NCBI RefSeq assembly: GCF_016464385.1
Contig: NZ_JADMLH010000007.1
Span: forward strand, 186,001 to 250,000
Direction of reading: 5' to 3'
DNA: 64,000 nucleotides
DNA from: Nucisporomicrobium flavum
GTDB taxonomy: Bacteria > Actinomycetota > Actinomycetes > Mycobacteriales > Micromonosporaceae
In this document: positions 42,733-51,268 of the stretch, piece by piece
Numbering within the stretch: the first letter of the stretch is position 1
How the letters are laid out: every line of letters starts with the position of its first letter
Program-made: the position numbers and the translations under genes
The notes under the pieces: generated by a model
Told to the model about the DNA's origin: nothing
Seen by the model: the letters and a program-made list of their open reading frames with translations, nothing else
The model's database searches: none

Positions 42733-43632
42733 ATGCCTCTGCCCCCGGTCGTCGCCGACCTGACCGGCTTCGACCTGCTGCTCAGCGTCGCCAGGCTGGG
42801 CAGTGTGGGCCGGGCGGCCGCCGCCCACCGGATCTCCCAGCCCGCCGCCAGCGCGCGGCTGCGGGAGCTGGAACGCCGCCTGGGCCTGACCCTGCTGCGC
42901 CGGTCCCCGCGCGGCTCGACGCTGACCGGGACCGGCGCTCTCGTGGCCGACTGGGCCCGCGCCGCGGTGGAGGCCGCCGAGGCGCTGGCCGCCGGGGCCG
43001 CCGCGTTGCGGGAGACCCGGGAGAGCCGGCTGGCCGTCGCGGCGAGCCAGACCGTCGCCGAATACCTGCTGCCGCCGTGGCTGGTGGCGTTGCGGGCCGG
43101 GCATCCCGGGCTGAGCGTCACGCTGCGGGCGGCGAACTCGGCGGAGGTGGCCGACGCGGTGCGGGCCGGGGAGGTGGAGCTGGGGTTCGTCGAGGGTCCC
43201 GGCGTCCCGGCCGGGCTGCGCGGGGAGGTGGTCGCCACCGACCGGCTCACCGTGGTCGTCGCGCCGGGGCATCCGTGGGCGAAGCGGCGGCGCGCCGTCA
43301 CCGCCGCCGAGCTGGCGGCGACCCCGCTGGTCTCCCGGGAGGCGGGGTCGGGCACCCGGCGGGCCTTCGAGGAGGCGCTGGGCGACCTCGCCGGTGCCGC
43401 CCCGGTGCTGGAGCTGTCCTCCACCACCGCGATCAAGCATGCGGTCGCGGCCGGCTCCGGCGTGGCGGTGCTCAGCTCGCTGGCCGTGACCGCGGAGCTG
43501 GCCGCGGGCACGCTGGTGGCGGTGCCGGCGTCGATGCCGTCGCAGCGGCAGCTGCGCGCGGTGTGGCCGGCCGGCGCCCAGCTGACCGGCCCCGCCCGGG
43601 ATTTGTACGCGATCGCCCGCCGCCACCGCTGA
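42733..43632 (+). CDS. LysR-family transcriptional regulator
   Basis: 299 residues. N-terminal helix-turn-helix (FDLLLSVARLGSVGRAAAAH, ISQPAASARLRELERRLGLT, LLRRSPRGSTLTGTG) and a periplasmic-binding-like effector domain (LAVAASQTVAEYLLPPWLVA, TPLVSREAGSGTRRAFEEAL, AVAAGSGVAVLSSLAV). The effector domain resembles CysL/CbbR-type members. It probably controls the divergent TDT transporter; a sulfur or carbon-acid anion would fit the pair, but the ligand is inferred only. Confidence 0.9.
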   Translation: MPLPPVVADLTGFDLLLSVARLGSVGRAAAAHRISQPAASARLRELERRLGLTLLRRSPRGSTLTGTGALVADWARAAVEAAEALAAGAAALRETRESRLAVAASQTVAEYLLPPWLVALRAGHPGLSVTLRAANSAEVADAVRAGEVELGFVEGPGVPAGLRGEVVATDRLTVVVAPGHPWAKRRRAVTAAELAATPLVSREAGSGTRRAFEEALGDLAGAAPVLELSSTTAIKHAVAAGSGVAVLSSLAVTAELAAGTLVAVPASMPSQRQLRAVWPAGAQLTGPARDLYAIARRHR

Positions 43633-43769
43633 TCACCCGGTTTCGGCGGCTGACCCGTTCCCGCTGATCGCCCCGGAAATGACGAAACGACCACGGCCCT
43701 GAGCTGCACGGACGCTCCTCGCCACTTTCCGACAGCCGGGCCGCGGCGCCCGCGTGCTCGCATGGCCCG

Positions 43770-46451
43770 ATGGGGAACCGTCGTCTGTGGATCGTGGCCG
43801 TGACCGTCCTCGCCGCACCGTTCGCCGCCGGGGCGCCCGCGCACGCCGCCGGGCCGCCCGTGGCCAGGGTGAACTTCCAGCCGGCCGGCTCCGCGGTCCC
43901 GGCCGGGTACGTCGCCGACACCGGGCAGGCGTACGACCCGGCGCGCGGGTCCGGGTGGGTGGCGCAGGGCACGCAGACGCCGCTGGACCTGACCCGCAAC
44001 ACCCGCGACCGGGCGCGCGCCGGCATCGACCCGCGGCTGAACACGCTGATCCACCTGCAGTACGGCGACACCGGCGGCAGCAGCGGCGTGGCCACCCCGG
44101 GCGCCTGGGAGTACGCGCTGCCGGCCGGCACGTACCAGGTCACGGTCGCGGTCGGTGACCAGCCGGCGTACGACAGCTCACACACCGTACGCGTGGAGGG
44201 CGTCACCGCGATCGCCGGTTTCGTCTCGACGGCGGCCGCGGAGTACCGCACGGCGACGGTGACCGTGCCGGTGAGCGACGGCCGGCTGACCGTGGACGCG
44301 GTCGGCGGCACCAACACCAAGCTCGGCTACCTCGAGATCAGCCCGGCCGCGCTGAAGGTCAACTTCTCCGACGCCGCCACCGCGCCACCCTCGGGTTATG
44401 TCCGCGACTCGGGTGAGGCGTACGCCGGCACGCGCGGGTACGGGTGGGTCCAGCCCGGCACGTCGACGCCGCTGAGCCTCGCCGGCAACGGGCGCAACCG
44501 GAACCCCGCGGCGGCCCAGCCCGACGTACGGCTGGCGACGTTCGTCCACATGCAACTGCCCAGCGGCTCGACGGGGGTCACCACGCCGGGCTCGTGGGAG
44601 GTCGCTGTGCCACCGGGCGCGTACACGGTCACGGTCGCGGTGGGTGATGCCGGGACCGCTGTCAACAGCAGCCACTGGCTGAGCATCGAGGACCAGAACG
44701 CGGTGGCGGCGTTCGCGCCGACCGCGTCGGTCAAGCACGCGACGGTGACGCGTACGGTCACCGTCACCGACGGGCGGCTGACGCTGAGCGCCGCCGGCGG
44801 CACGAACACGAAGCTGGACTACGCCGACATCGCGAGCGTCGCGGGCGCCGCCGCTCCGGCCGTCCGCACGAGCACCCCGGCGAACGGCGCGACCGGTGTC
44901 CCGCTGACGACCAGCGTCGTGGAGGACCTGGTGCTGCCGGGCGGCGGCGTGGACCAGGCCACGCTCACCAGCTCCACGGTGACGCTCACGCGGGTCTCCG
45001 ACGGGGCCGCCGTACCGGCACACGTGATCACGAGCGGCGGCGGGGACGTGGTGAACCTGTCCCCCACCTCGCCGCTGGCGGCGAACACCGCGTACCGGTT
45101 CACCCTGACGTCCGGGGTGCGCGACGTGACCGGGCGCGCGTTCCAGCCGTACTCGATCGTCTTCACCACCGGCGACGGCGGCGGGACCGGCGGCCCGGCG
45201 GCCTTCGACAAGGTGGCCGGCGTCGCGACCGGCGCGTCCTTCACGACGGTGGTCAAGGGCCCCGACGGGCGGCTGTACGCGGGCACCCTCGACGGCCGCA
45301 TCTTCCGCTTCCCGATCAACGCCGACGGCACGCTGGGCACGGCCACCGTCATCACCGCCGTCCGCGACAACGCCGCCGCGCTCGGCCTGCCCGGTGCACC
45401 GGCCCGCACGGTCATCGGCATGGCGTTCGACCCGTCGGGCGCGCTGTGGGTCACCGACAACTACGAGTACGTGGGTCCGCTCGACGTGCCGGACTGGTCG
45501 GGGCGGATCGGGCGGCTGAGCGGGACGAACCTGGGCACGTACACGCCGATGGTCGTCGGGCTGCCGCGGTCGGTGAAGGACCACGAGACCAACTCGCTGG
45601 CCTTCGGCCCGGACGGCGCCCTGTACGCCTCCCAGGGCGCCAACAACGCGATGGGTGCGGCCGACTCCACGTGGGGCAACCGGCCGGAACGGCTGCTGAG
45701 CGCGGCGGTGCTGCGGCTCGACACCACCCGGCTGGGCTCGGCACCGCTGGACGTGCGGACCGCGGACGGGGGCGGCACGTACGACCCGTACGCGTCCGGG
45801 GCGCCCCTGACGATCCACGCCACCGGGGTCCGCAACGCCTACGACCTGGTCTGGCACCGCAACGGCCACCTGTACGCCCCCACGAACGGCTCGGCGGCGG
45901 GCGGGAACACCCCCGCCACCCCGGCCACGCTGCCGGCCTCGTGCGCGCGGCGGGGCTACACCGGGCCGGCGGTTCCGGGGCTGACCGGCGTGCCGGCGGC
46001 CGAGACCGACTACGTGTTCGACGTGCGGCCGGGGCGCTACTACGGCCACCCCAACCCGCTGCGCTGCGAGTGGGTGCTCGCCGGCGGCAACCCCACGTCC
46101 GGCGCCGACCCGTTCGAGGTCGCCGCATACCCGGCCGGCACCGCCCCGGACCCCAACTTCCACCTCGCGGGCACGTACGACGCGGGCCTGCACGCCTCGG
46201 CGAACGGCGCGATCGAGTACCGCGGCGGCGCGCTCGACGGCAAGCTCCTGGTGGTGCGCTACTCGTCGGGCCAGGACATCGAGACGTTCGACGTGGCGGC
46301 CGACGGCCGGCTGAGCAACCGGACCACCGGCATCACCGGGTTCACCGGGTTCAGCCAGCCGCTCGACGTCACCGAGGACACCGCCACCGGCAACCTGTAC
46401 GTGACCGAGCTCGGCGCCTCCCGCATCACCCTGCTCAGGCCGCGTGCGTGA
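43770..46451 (+). CDS. Secreted multidomain protein: two malectin-like domains, Big_5-like domain, glucose/sorbosone dehydrogenase-like propeller
   Basis: 893 residues. After the signal peptide, two homologous beta-sandwich repeats follow, about 30-195 (VNFQPAGSAVPAGYVADTGQ) and 196-355 (VNFSDAATAPPSGYVRDSGE). Each ends with a DGRLT...GGTNTKL motif (VGGTNTKLGY, AGGTNTKLDY). An Ig-like domain of the Big_5 type (about 365-470, STPANGATGVPLTTSV ... PYSIVFTTG) leads to a C-terminal six-bladed propeller like soluble glucose dehydrogenases (FTTVVKGPDGRLYAGTLDGR, GMAFDPSGALWVTDN, ATGVRNAYDLVWHRNGHLYA, VTEDTATGNLYVTELGASRI). It probably binds and perhaps oxidises polysaccharide-derived sugars; enzymatic activity is unproven. 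Confidence 0.82.
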   Translation: MGNRRLWIVAVTVLAAPFAAGAPAHAAGPPVARVNFQPAGSAVPAGYVADTGQAYDPARGSGWVAQGTQTPLDLTRNTRDRARAGIDPRLNTLIHLQYGDTGGSSGVATPGAWEYALPAGTYQVTVAVGDQPAYDSSHTVRVEGVTAIAGFVSTAAAEYRTATVTVPVSDGRLTVDAVGGTNTKLGYLEISPAALKVNFSDAATAPPSGYVRDSGEAYAGTRGYGWVQPGTSTPLSLAGNGRNRNPAAAQPDVRLATFVHMQLPSGSTGVTTPGSWEVAVPPGAYTVTVAVGDAGTAVNSSHWLSIEDQNAVAAFAPTASVKHATVTRTVTVTDGRLTLSAAGGTNTKLDYADIASVAGAAAPAVRTSTPANGATGVPLTTSVVEDLVLPGGGVDQATLTSSTVTLTRVSDGAAVPAHVITSGGGDVVNLSPTSPLAANTAYRFTLTSGVRDVTGRAFQPYSIVFTTGDGGGTGGPAAFDKVAGVATGASFTTVVKGPDGRLYAGTLDGRIFRFPINADGTLGTATVITAVRDNAAALGLPGAPARTVIGMAFDPSGALWVTDNYEYVGPLDVPDWSGRIGRLSGTNLGTYTPMVVGLPRSVKDHETNSLAFGPDGALYASQGANNAMGAADSTWGNRPERLLSAAVLRLDTTRLGSAPLDVRTADGGGTYDPYASGAPLTIHATGVRNAYDLVWHRNGHLYAPTNGSAAGGNTPATPATLPASCARRGYTGPAVPGLTGVPAAETDYVFDVRPGRYYGHPNPLRCEWVLAGGNPTSGADPFEVAAYPAGTAPDPNFHLAGTYDAGLHASANGAIEYRGGALDGKLLVVRYSSGQDIETFDVAADGRLSNRTTGITGFTGFSQPLDVTEDTATGNLYVTELGASRITLLRPRA

Positions 46452-46516
46452 CCCTGTTCGCTGACGGCGTGACCGCCGGGGTGGCCGGCCCGCCGCCGGT
46501 CCGGGAGGGTCGGGGC

Positions 46517-47209
46517 ATGGATCCCGTCTTCGTGCTCGTGCACAGCCCCTCGGTCGGCCCGTCGACCTGGACCGCCGTCGCGGACCGGCTGCCCGGCTCG
46601 GTCGTGCCGGACCTGACCCGGGTCGCGGACGCCGGGCCGCCGTTCTGGCCGGCGGTGGCCGAGCCGGTCCGCCTGGCGATCGCGACGGCTCCGGCGGACG
46701 CTCCCGTCGTGCTGGTGCCGCACAGCAACGCCGGGCTGTTCCTGCCGTCGATCGTGGCGGCCGCGCCCCGGCCCGTCGCGGCGGTGGTGTTCGTGGACGC
46801 GTCGCTGCCGGAGCGGGACGGGCCGAGCCCGGTGGCCGACGCGGACGGGCTGGCGTTCCTGCGCGTACGGGTCGGGCCGGACGGGCGGCTGCCGCCGTGG
46901 ACGCACTGGTTCGACGAGGCCGACGTGGCGCCGATGTTCCCGGACGCCGGCACCCGCAAGGTCATCGAGGACGAGCAGCCGCGGCTCCCACTGTCGTACT
47001 ACGAGCAGCGTCTGCCGGTGCCGGACAGCTGGGATGCCCGGCCGTGTGCGTACCTGAAGTTCAGCGAGCCCTACGACGCGGACGCCGCGGACGCCGCCGC
47101 GCGCGGGTGGCCGGTCGACGTCATCCCCGGCGAGCACCTGCACCAGGTCGTGGACCCCGATGCCGTGGCAGCCGCGATCCGCCGCCTCGCGGCTAAGTTG
47201 GTGGCGTGA
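46517..47209 (+). CDS. Alpha/beta-hydrolase-like protein with atypical nucleophile elbow
   Basis: 230 residues. Fold markers: VFVLVHSPSVGPSTWTAVAD, VVLVPHSNAGLFLPSIVAAA, AAVVFVDASLPERDG, DVIPGEHLHQVVDPDAVAAA. The usual GxSxG elbow reads PHSNA, with Ser kept but both glycines changed; the C-terminal His in GEHLHQ is in the right place. Esterase or thioesterase action is possible but should be tested. GGGAGGG is 7 nt before the ATG. The TGA overlaps the GTG of the AidB-like gene (GTGA), indicating an operon, which hints at acyl-CoA-related chemistry. Confidence 0.78.
   Translation: MDPVFVLVHSPSVGPSTWTAVADRLPGSVVPDLTRVADAGPPFWPAVAEPVRLAIATAPADAPVVLVPHSNAGLFLPSIVAAAPRPVAAVVFVDASLPERDGPSPVADADGLAFLRVRVGPDGRLPPWTHWFDEADVAPMFPDAGTRKVIEDEQPRLPLSYYEQRLPVPDSWDARPCAYLKFSEPYDADAADAAARGWPVDVIPGEHLHQVVDPDAVAAAIRRLAAKLVA
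47194..47199 (+). promoter_or_regulatory. -10 hexamer TAAGTT, internal leaderless promoter
   Basis: TAAGTT lies inside the end of the hydrolase gene and stops 6 nt before the GTG at 47206. It could give the AidB-like gene its own transcript in addition to translational coupling. Confidence 0.4.
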
Positions 47210-48834
47210 GCGCCTCCACCCATGACGTCGTGAACCAGCCGCCCCCGCTCGTGGGGCACGACATCGCCGCCGATGCCGCCCTGCTGGACGCGGTCGCTCG
47301 CGAGGGCGCCGGCTGGGCCGCCGACGACCTGCACCGGCTCGGCAAGCTGGGCGGGCAGCCGGAGCCGCAGCGCTGGGCCGACGAGGCCAACCGCCACGAG
47401 CCGCGGCTGCTCACCCACGACCGGTACGGCCACCGCACCGACGAGGTCGAGTTCCACCCGTCGTGGCACCGGCTGATGGACGTGGCGGTGAGCGAAGGGC
47501 TGGCCGGGGCGGCGTGGGCCGATCCGCGGCCGGGCGCGCACGTGGCGAGGGCCGCCGCCCTGTACACCTGGAGCCAGGTCGAGGCCGGTCACATCTGCCC
47601 GGTGTCGATGACGTACGCCGTGGTGCCCGCGCTGCGCCACGACGGCGGGCTCGCGGCCGCGTACGAGCCGCTGCTGACCAGCCGGGTCTACGATCCCGGG
47701 CTGCGCACGCCGCAGGCCAAGCGCGGGCTGCTCGCCGGCATGGGCATGACCGAGAAGCAGGGCGGCTCCGACGTCCGCGCCAACTCCACCACCGCCACCC
47801 CGGACCCCGACGGCACCTACCGGCTTCGCGGCCACAAGTGGTTCACCAGCGCGCCGATGTGCGACCTGTTCCTGGTCCTCGCGCAGGCGCCCGGCGGGCT
47901 CACCTGCTTCCTCGTGCCGCGCGTGCTGCCCGACGGCACCCGCAACACGTTCCGCATCCAGCGGCTCAAGGACAAGCTCGGCAACCGCAGCAACGCGAGC
48001 AGCGAGCCGGAGTTCGACGGGACCGTGGCGTGGCGGATCGGCGACGAGGGCCACGGCGTACGCACGATCATCGACATGGTCGCGATGACCCGCCTCGACT
48101 GCGTGACCGGGTCGGCGTCCGGGATGCGCGCCGCGCTGGTGCAGGCCGTGCACCACGCCCGGCACCGCTCCGCCTTCGGCGGCCCGCTGATCGCCAAGCC
48201 GCTGATGCGCAACGTCCTGGCGGACCTGGCGGTGGAGACCGAGGCCGCGACCGCGCTGGCCCTGCGGCTGGCCGGGGCCGTCGATCGAGGCGTACGCGGT
48301 GACGCGGCCGAGCGCGCGTTCGGGCGCCTGGCGATCGCGGTGGGCAAGTTCTGGGTGTGCAAACGCCAACCCGCGGTGGTGGGCGAGGCGCTGGAGTGCC
48401 TGGGCGGCAACGGTTACGTCGAGGACTCCGGGCTGCCTCGGCTCTACCGCGACGCCCCGCTGAACTCGATCTGGGAGGGCTCGGGCAACGTGCAGGCGCT
48501 CGACGTGCTGCGGGCGCTGCGCCGCGAGCCGGCCGCGCTGGCGGCGTTCCGGGCGGAGGTGGCCACGGCGGCGGGCGCGGACCGGCGCCTCGACACCGCC
48601 GCCGCGGAGCTGGTCGCGCTGCTGTCCGGCGACGACCTGGAGGCGCAGGCCCGGCGGGTGGTGGAACGGATGGCCGTCGTGCTGCAGGGCGCGCTGCTCG
48701 TCCGGCACGCCCCGGCAGCGGTCGCGGATGCGTTCTGCGCGACCCGGCTCGGCGGCGACTGGGGTCACACGTTCGGCACGCTGCCGCCCGCCGCCGACAC
48801 CACGGCCCTGGTCGAGCGCGCCCTGCCCGCGTGA
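47206..48834 (+). CDS. AidB-like acyl-CoA dehydrogenase
   Basis: 542 residues, the length of AidB proteins and longer than ordinary acyl-CoA dehydrogenases (about 380). Sequence marks: LLAGMGMTEKQGGSDVRANS, GHKWFTSAPMCDLFLVLAQA, KDKLGNRSNASSEPEFDGTV, ECLGGNGYVEDSGLPRLYRD, PLNSIWEGSGNVQALDVLRA. AidB in E. coli belongs to the adaptive response to alkylation damage and binds DNA as well as FAD; in actinomycetes many copies are probably plain dehydrogenases. The catalytic Glu region (WEGSGNV) is retained. It overlaps the hydrolase gene by 4 nt. Confidence 0.92.
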   Translation: MSASTHDVVNQPPPLVGHDIAADAALLDAVAREGAGWAADDLHRLGKLGGQPEPQRWADEANRHEPRLLTHDRYGHRTDEVEFHPSWHRLMDVAVSEGLAGAAWADPRPGAHVARAAALYTWSQVEAGHICPVSMTYAVVPALRHDGGLAAAYEPLLTSRVYDPGLRTPQAKRGLLAGMGMTEKQGGSDVRANSTTATPDPDGTYRLRGHKWFTSAPMCDLFLVLAQAPGGLTCFLVPRVLPDGTRNTFRIQRLKDKLGNRSNASSEPEFDGTVAWRIGDEGHGVRTIIDMVAMTRLDCVTGSASGMRAALVQAVHHARHRSAFGGPLIAKPLMRNVLADLAVETEAATALALRLAGAVDRGVRGDAAERAFGRLAIAVGKFWVCKRQPAVVGEALECLGGNGYVEDSGLPRLYRDAPLNSIWEGSGNVQALDVLRALRREPAALAAFRAEVATAAGADRRLDTAAAELVALLSGDDLEAQARRVVERMAVVLQGALLVRHAPAAVADAFCATRLGGDWGHTFGTLPPAADTTALVERALPA

Positions 48835-48894
48835 GCCGCATCCATACCCGCCCGGGGTGACAGGCGGCGGGAGCGCTACGGCACGATCAACCCC

Positions 48895-51258
48895 GTGGGT
48901 GTGAGCACCGGCACAGTGGCCGCGGACGCGTCGCCGGCCCGCGCCCCTGCCCCGCCCCTGTGGCCACGGTCTCCCGAGCGTGCCGAGGACTCAACTGCGC
49001 CGCCCGGCGGCCGATGGCAGGACGTGCAGCGCGATCGCTACTGGTGGTGGTGGCTGGCGGCGGGAATCCTCGCCACGGCCGGCTACTACGTGCTGCCCAC
49101 CGGCGGGCTGGCCGCCAACCTCGCGTACAACCTCGTCGGGCTCGGGTCCAGCCTGCTGATCGTCATCGGCGTCCGGCTGCACCGGCCCGCCCGCCCGGCG
49201 ATGTGGTACTGGTTCGCCGCGGGTCAGGTCACCTGGGTCGTCGGCGACCTCGTCTGGGAGTACTACAAGTACGGGCTGGACCAGGAGCCGTACCCGTCGG
49301 CCGCCGACATCTTCTACCTCAGCGCGTACCCGATGTTCGTGGTCGGCATGTACCTGCTGATGCGCGGGCGCAGCCTGCCGGGGCGCAACGTCGCGGCGCT
49401 GGTGGACGCCGCGATCGTCGCCATCGGCGTGGGACTGATCTTCTGGGTGTTCGTCATGCATCCGGTGGCCGCCGACTCCACCGCCTCGACGCTGGAACGG
49501 TCCATCGGGGTGGCGTACCCCGCCGGCGACGCGCTGCTGATCGCGATGCTGGCGCGGTTCTACACCGGCACCGGACGCCGCTCGGCGAGCATCCGGCTGC
49601 TCGGCGTGGCCGCGCTGCTGCTGCTCTGCGCCGACATCGCGTACTCGCTGGTGTCGCTCTACTCGGACTCCGACGGCGGCGTGCTGGACGCCGGCTGGCT
49701 GCTGTCGTACGTGTTCTGGGGCGCCTCCGCCCTGCACCCCTCGATGCGCCTGGCCGGTACGGTCGCCGAGCGCTCCGGCGACGGCCGGGTCACCCGCGCC
49801 CGGCTGGTGCTGCTCGCGGTCTGCTCACTGGTGGCCCCCGGCCTGCTGTTCCTGCCCGGCATCGGCGGCGACGCCGTGGACCGGCTCACCATCGCCGCCG
49901 GCGCGGCCATGCTGTTCCTGCTCGTCGTCGCGCGCATGTCCGGTTTCGTCGCGCAGGTCCAGTACCAGGCCGACCAGCTCGAGGACCTCGCGATGGCCGA
50001 CGAGCTGACCGGGCTGGCGAACCGGCGGCGCTTCGAGAACGGCGTCCGCGCCGCCCTCGCCGCCGGGCCGACCCAGGTCGCGCTGCTCGACCTCGACGAC
50101 TTCAAGGGCGTCAACGACCGCCTCGGCCACGGCGTCGGCGACCGGCTGCTGGAGGTGCTCGCCGGCCGGCTGCGCAGCGTGATGCGCGGCGACATCCTGG
50201 TCGCCAGGATGGGCGGCGACGAGTTCGCGATCCTCATGCCCGACGCCGGCGACGCCGAGGCCGACGCGATCGTGGGGCGGCTCGCCGACACGCTGCGCCG
50301 GCCCATCGCCGCCGGCGACCACGAGCTGCTCGTCGGCGCCAGCATCGGCGTCGCCGACGGCACCGGCACGACCGACCCGTACGAGGTGCTGCGCCGCGCC
50401 GACGTCGCCATGTACGCCGCCAAGTCCGCCCGCGACGGGCACCGCCGCTACACCGTGGCGCTGGACCGTCGCTCCGACGAGCAGGCGATGCTGGGGGCGG
50501 AGCTGCGGCACGCCCTGGACTCCGGGCAGTTCCGGGTGGTCTACCAGCCGATCGTGGAGCTGCCGACCGGCCGTACGGTCGCCGTCGAGGCGCTCGTCCG
50601 CTGGCAGCACCCGGAGCGCGGGCTGGTGCCGCCCGAGCGGTTCATCCCGGCCGCCGAGCGCAACGGGCTGATCGTCGAGCTCGGCGAGTGGATCCTGCGG
50701 ACCGCCTGCACGCAGGCGGTGGCGTGGCGCGCTCAGTACGGCGACCTGGCTCCCGAGCGGATCAGCGTCAACGTGTCGGCACGGCAGCTCGGCGAGCCGG
50801 GTCTCGCCCGCATGGTGGCGGGCGTGCTCGAGGAGACCGGGCTGAGCGCCGCCCGCCTCACCGTCGAGGTCACCGAGACCGCGGTCTTCGGCGGCGGCCA
50901 GGCGGTCCAGGCCGTCCAGGACCTCAAGGACCTGGGCGTGCGCATCGCCCTGGACGACTTCGGCACCGGGCACTCGTCGCTCGGGCTGCTGCAGACCGTA
51001 CCTGTGGACGTGCTCAAGGTGGACAAGTCGTTCGTCGACGGGATCACCATGGCCGGCCGGCACGCGGTCATCGCCACCGCGCTCATCCAGGTCAGCGCGG
51101 GCCTCGGGCTGACCGCGGTGGCCGAGGGCGTGGAGACCGCCGAGCAGGCCGCCGAGCTGTACCGCCTCGGGTACCGCCTCGCGCAGGGCTACCACTTCGG
51201 CCGTCCGTCCGCCGAGCCGCAGTTCCTGGTCCCCGGGTTTGTCGGAGGCCACCGCTAG
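48895..51258 (+). CDS. Membrane GGDEF-EAL protein (diguanylate cyclase/phosphodiesterase)
   Basis: 787 residues. About eight membrane helices in residues 45-350 (WWWWLAAGILATAGYYVLPT, VDAAIVAIGVGLIFWVFVMH, LLGVAALLLLCADIAYSLVS). GGDEF domain about 365-525 (LEDLAMADELTGLANRRRFE, VALLDLDDFKGVNDRLGHGV) with intact MGGDEF at 439-444; EAL domain from about 535 with VEALVRWQHPERG (Glu565), VTETAVFGG, IALDDFGTGHSSL, VLKVDKSFVDG, AVAEGVETAEQ. No RxxD inhibitory site is seen just before GGDEF. Both catalytic motifs look functional, so it may make or degrade c-di-GMP. The initiator GTG has CACGAT 7 nt upstream. Confidence 0.93.
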   Translation: MGVSTGTVAADASPARAPAPPLWPRSPERAEDSTAPPGGRWQDVQRDRYWWWWLAAGILATAGYYVLPTGGLAANLAYNLVGLGSSLLIVIGVRLHRPARPAMWYWFAAGQVTWVVGDLVWEYYKYGLDQEPYPSAADIFYLSAYPMFVVGMYLLMRGRSLPGRNVAALVDAAIVAIGVGLIFWVFVMHPVAADSTASTLERSIGVAYPAGDALLIAMLARFYTGTGRRSASIRLLGVAALLLLCADIAYSLVSLYSDSDGGVLDAGWLLSYVFWGASALHPSMRLAGTVAERSGDGRVTRARLVLLAVCSLVAPGLLFLPGIGGDAVDRLTIAAGAAMLFLLVVARMSGFVAQVQYQADQLEDLAMADELTGLANRRRFENGVRAALAAGPTQVALLDLDDFKGVNDRLGHGVGDRLLEVLAGRLRSVMRGDILVARMGGDEFAILMPDAGDAEADAIVGRLADTLRRPIAAGDHELLVGASIGVADGTGTTDPYEVLRRADVAMYAAKSARDGHRRYTVALDRRSDEQAMLGAELRHALDSGQFRVVYQPIVELPTGRTVAVEALVRWQHPERGLVPPERFIPAAERNGLIVELGEWILRTACTQAVAWRAQYGDLAPERISVNVSARQLGEPGLARMVAGVLEETGLSAARLTVEVTETAVFGGGQAVQAVQDLKDLGVRIALDDFGTGHSSLGLLQTVPVDVLKVDKSFVDGITMAGRHAVIATALIQVSAGLGLTAVAEGVETAEQAAELYRLGYRLAQGYHFGRPSAEPQFLVPGFVGGHR

Positions 51259-51261
51259 GGT
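51256..51261 (+). promoter_or_regulatory. -10 hexamer TAGGGT embedded in the GGDEF-EAL stop
   Basis: TAGGGT, whose TAG is the stop of the upstream gene, ends 7 nt (seven C) before the GTG at 51269. Confidence 0.5.
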
Positions 51262-51268
51262 CCCCCCC

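Noticed and set aside
48866..48879. CGGGAGCGCTACGG as a third CebR box
   Set aside because: It matches TGGGAGCGCTCCCA at only about 10 of 14 positions, all mismatches fall in the outer arms, and the downstream gene is a GGDEF-EAL protein.
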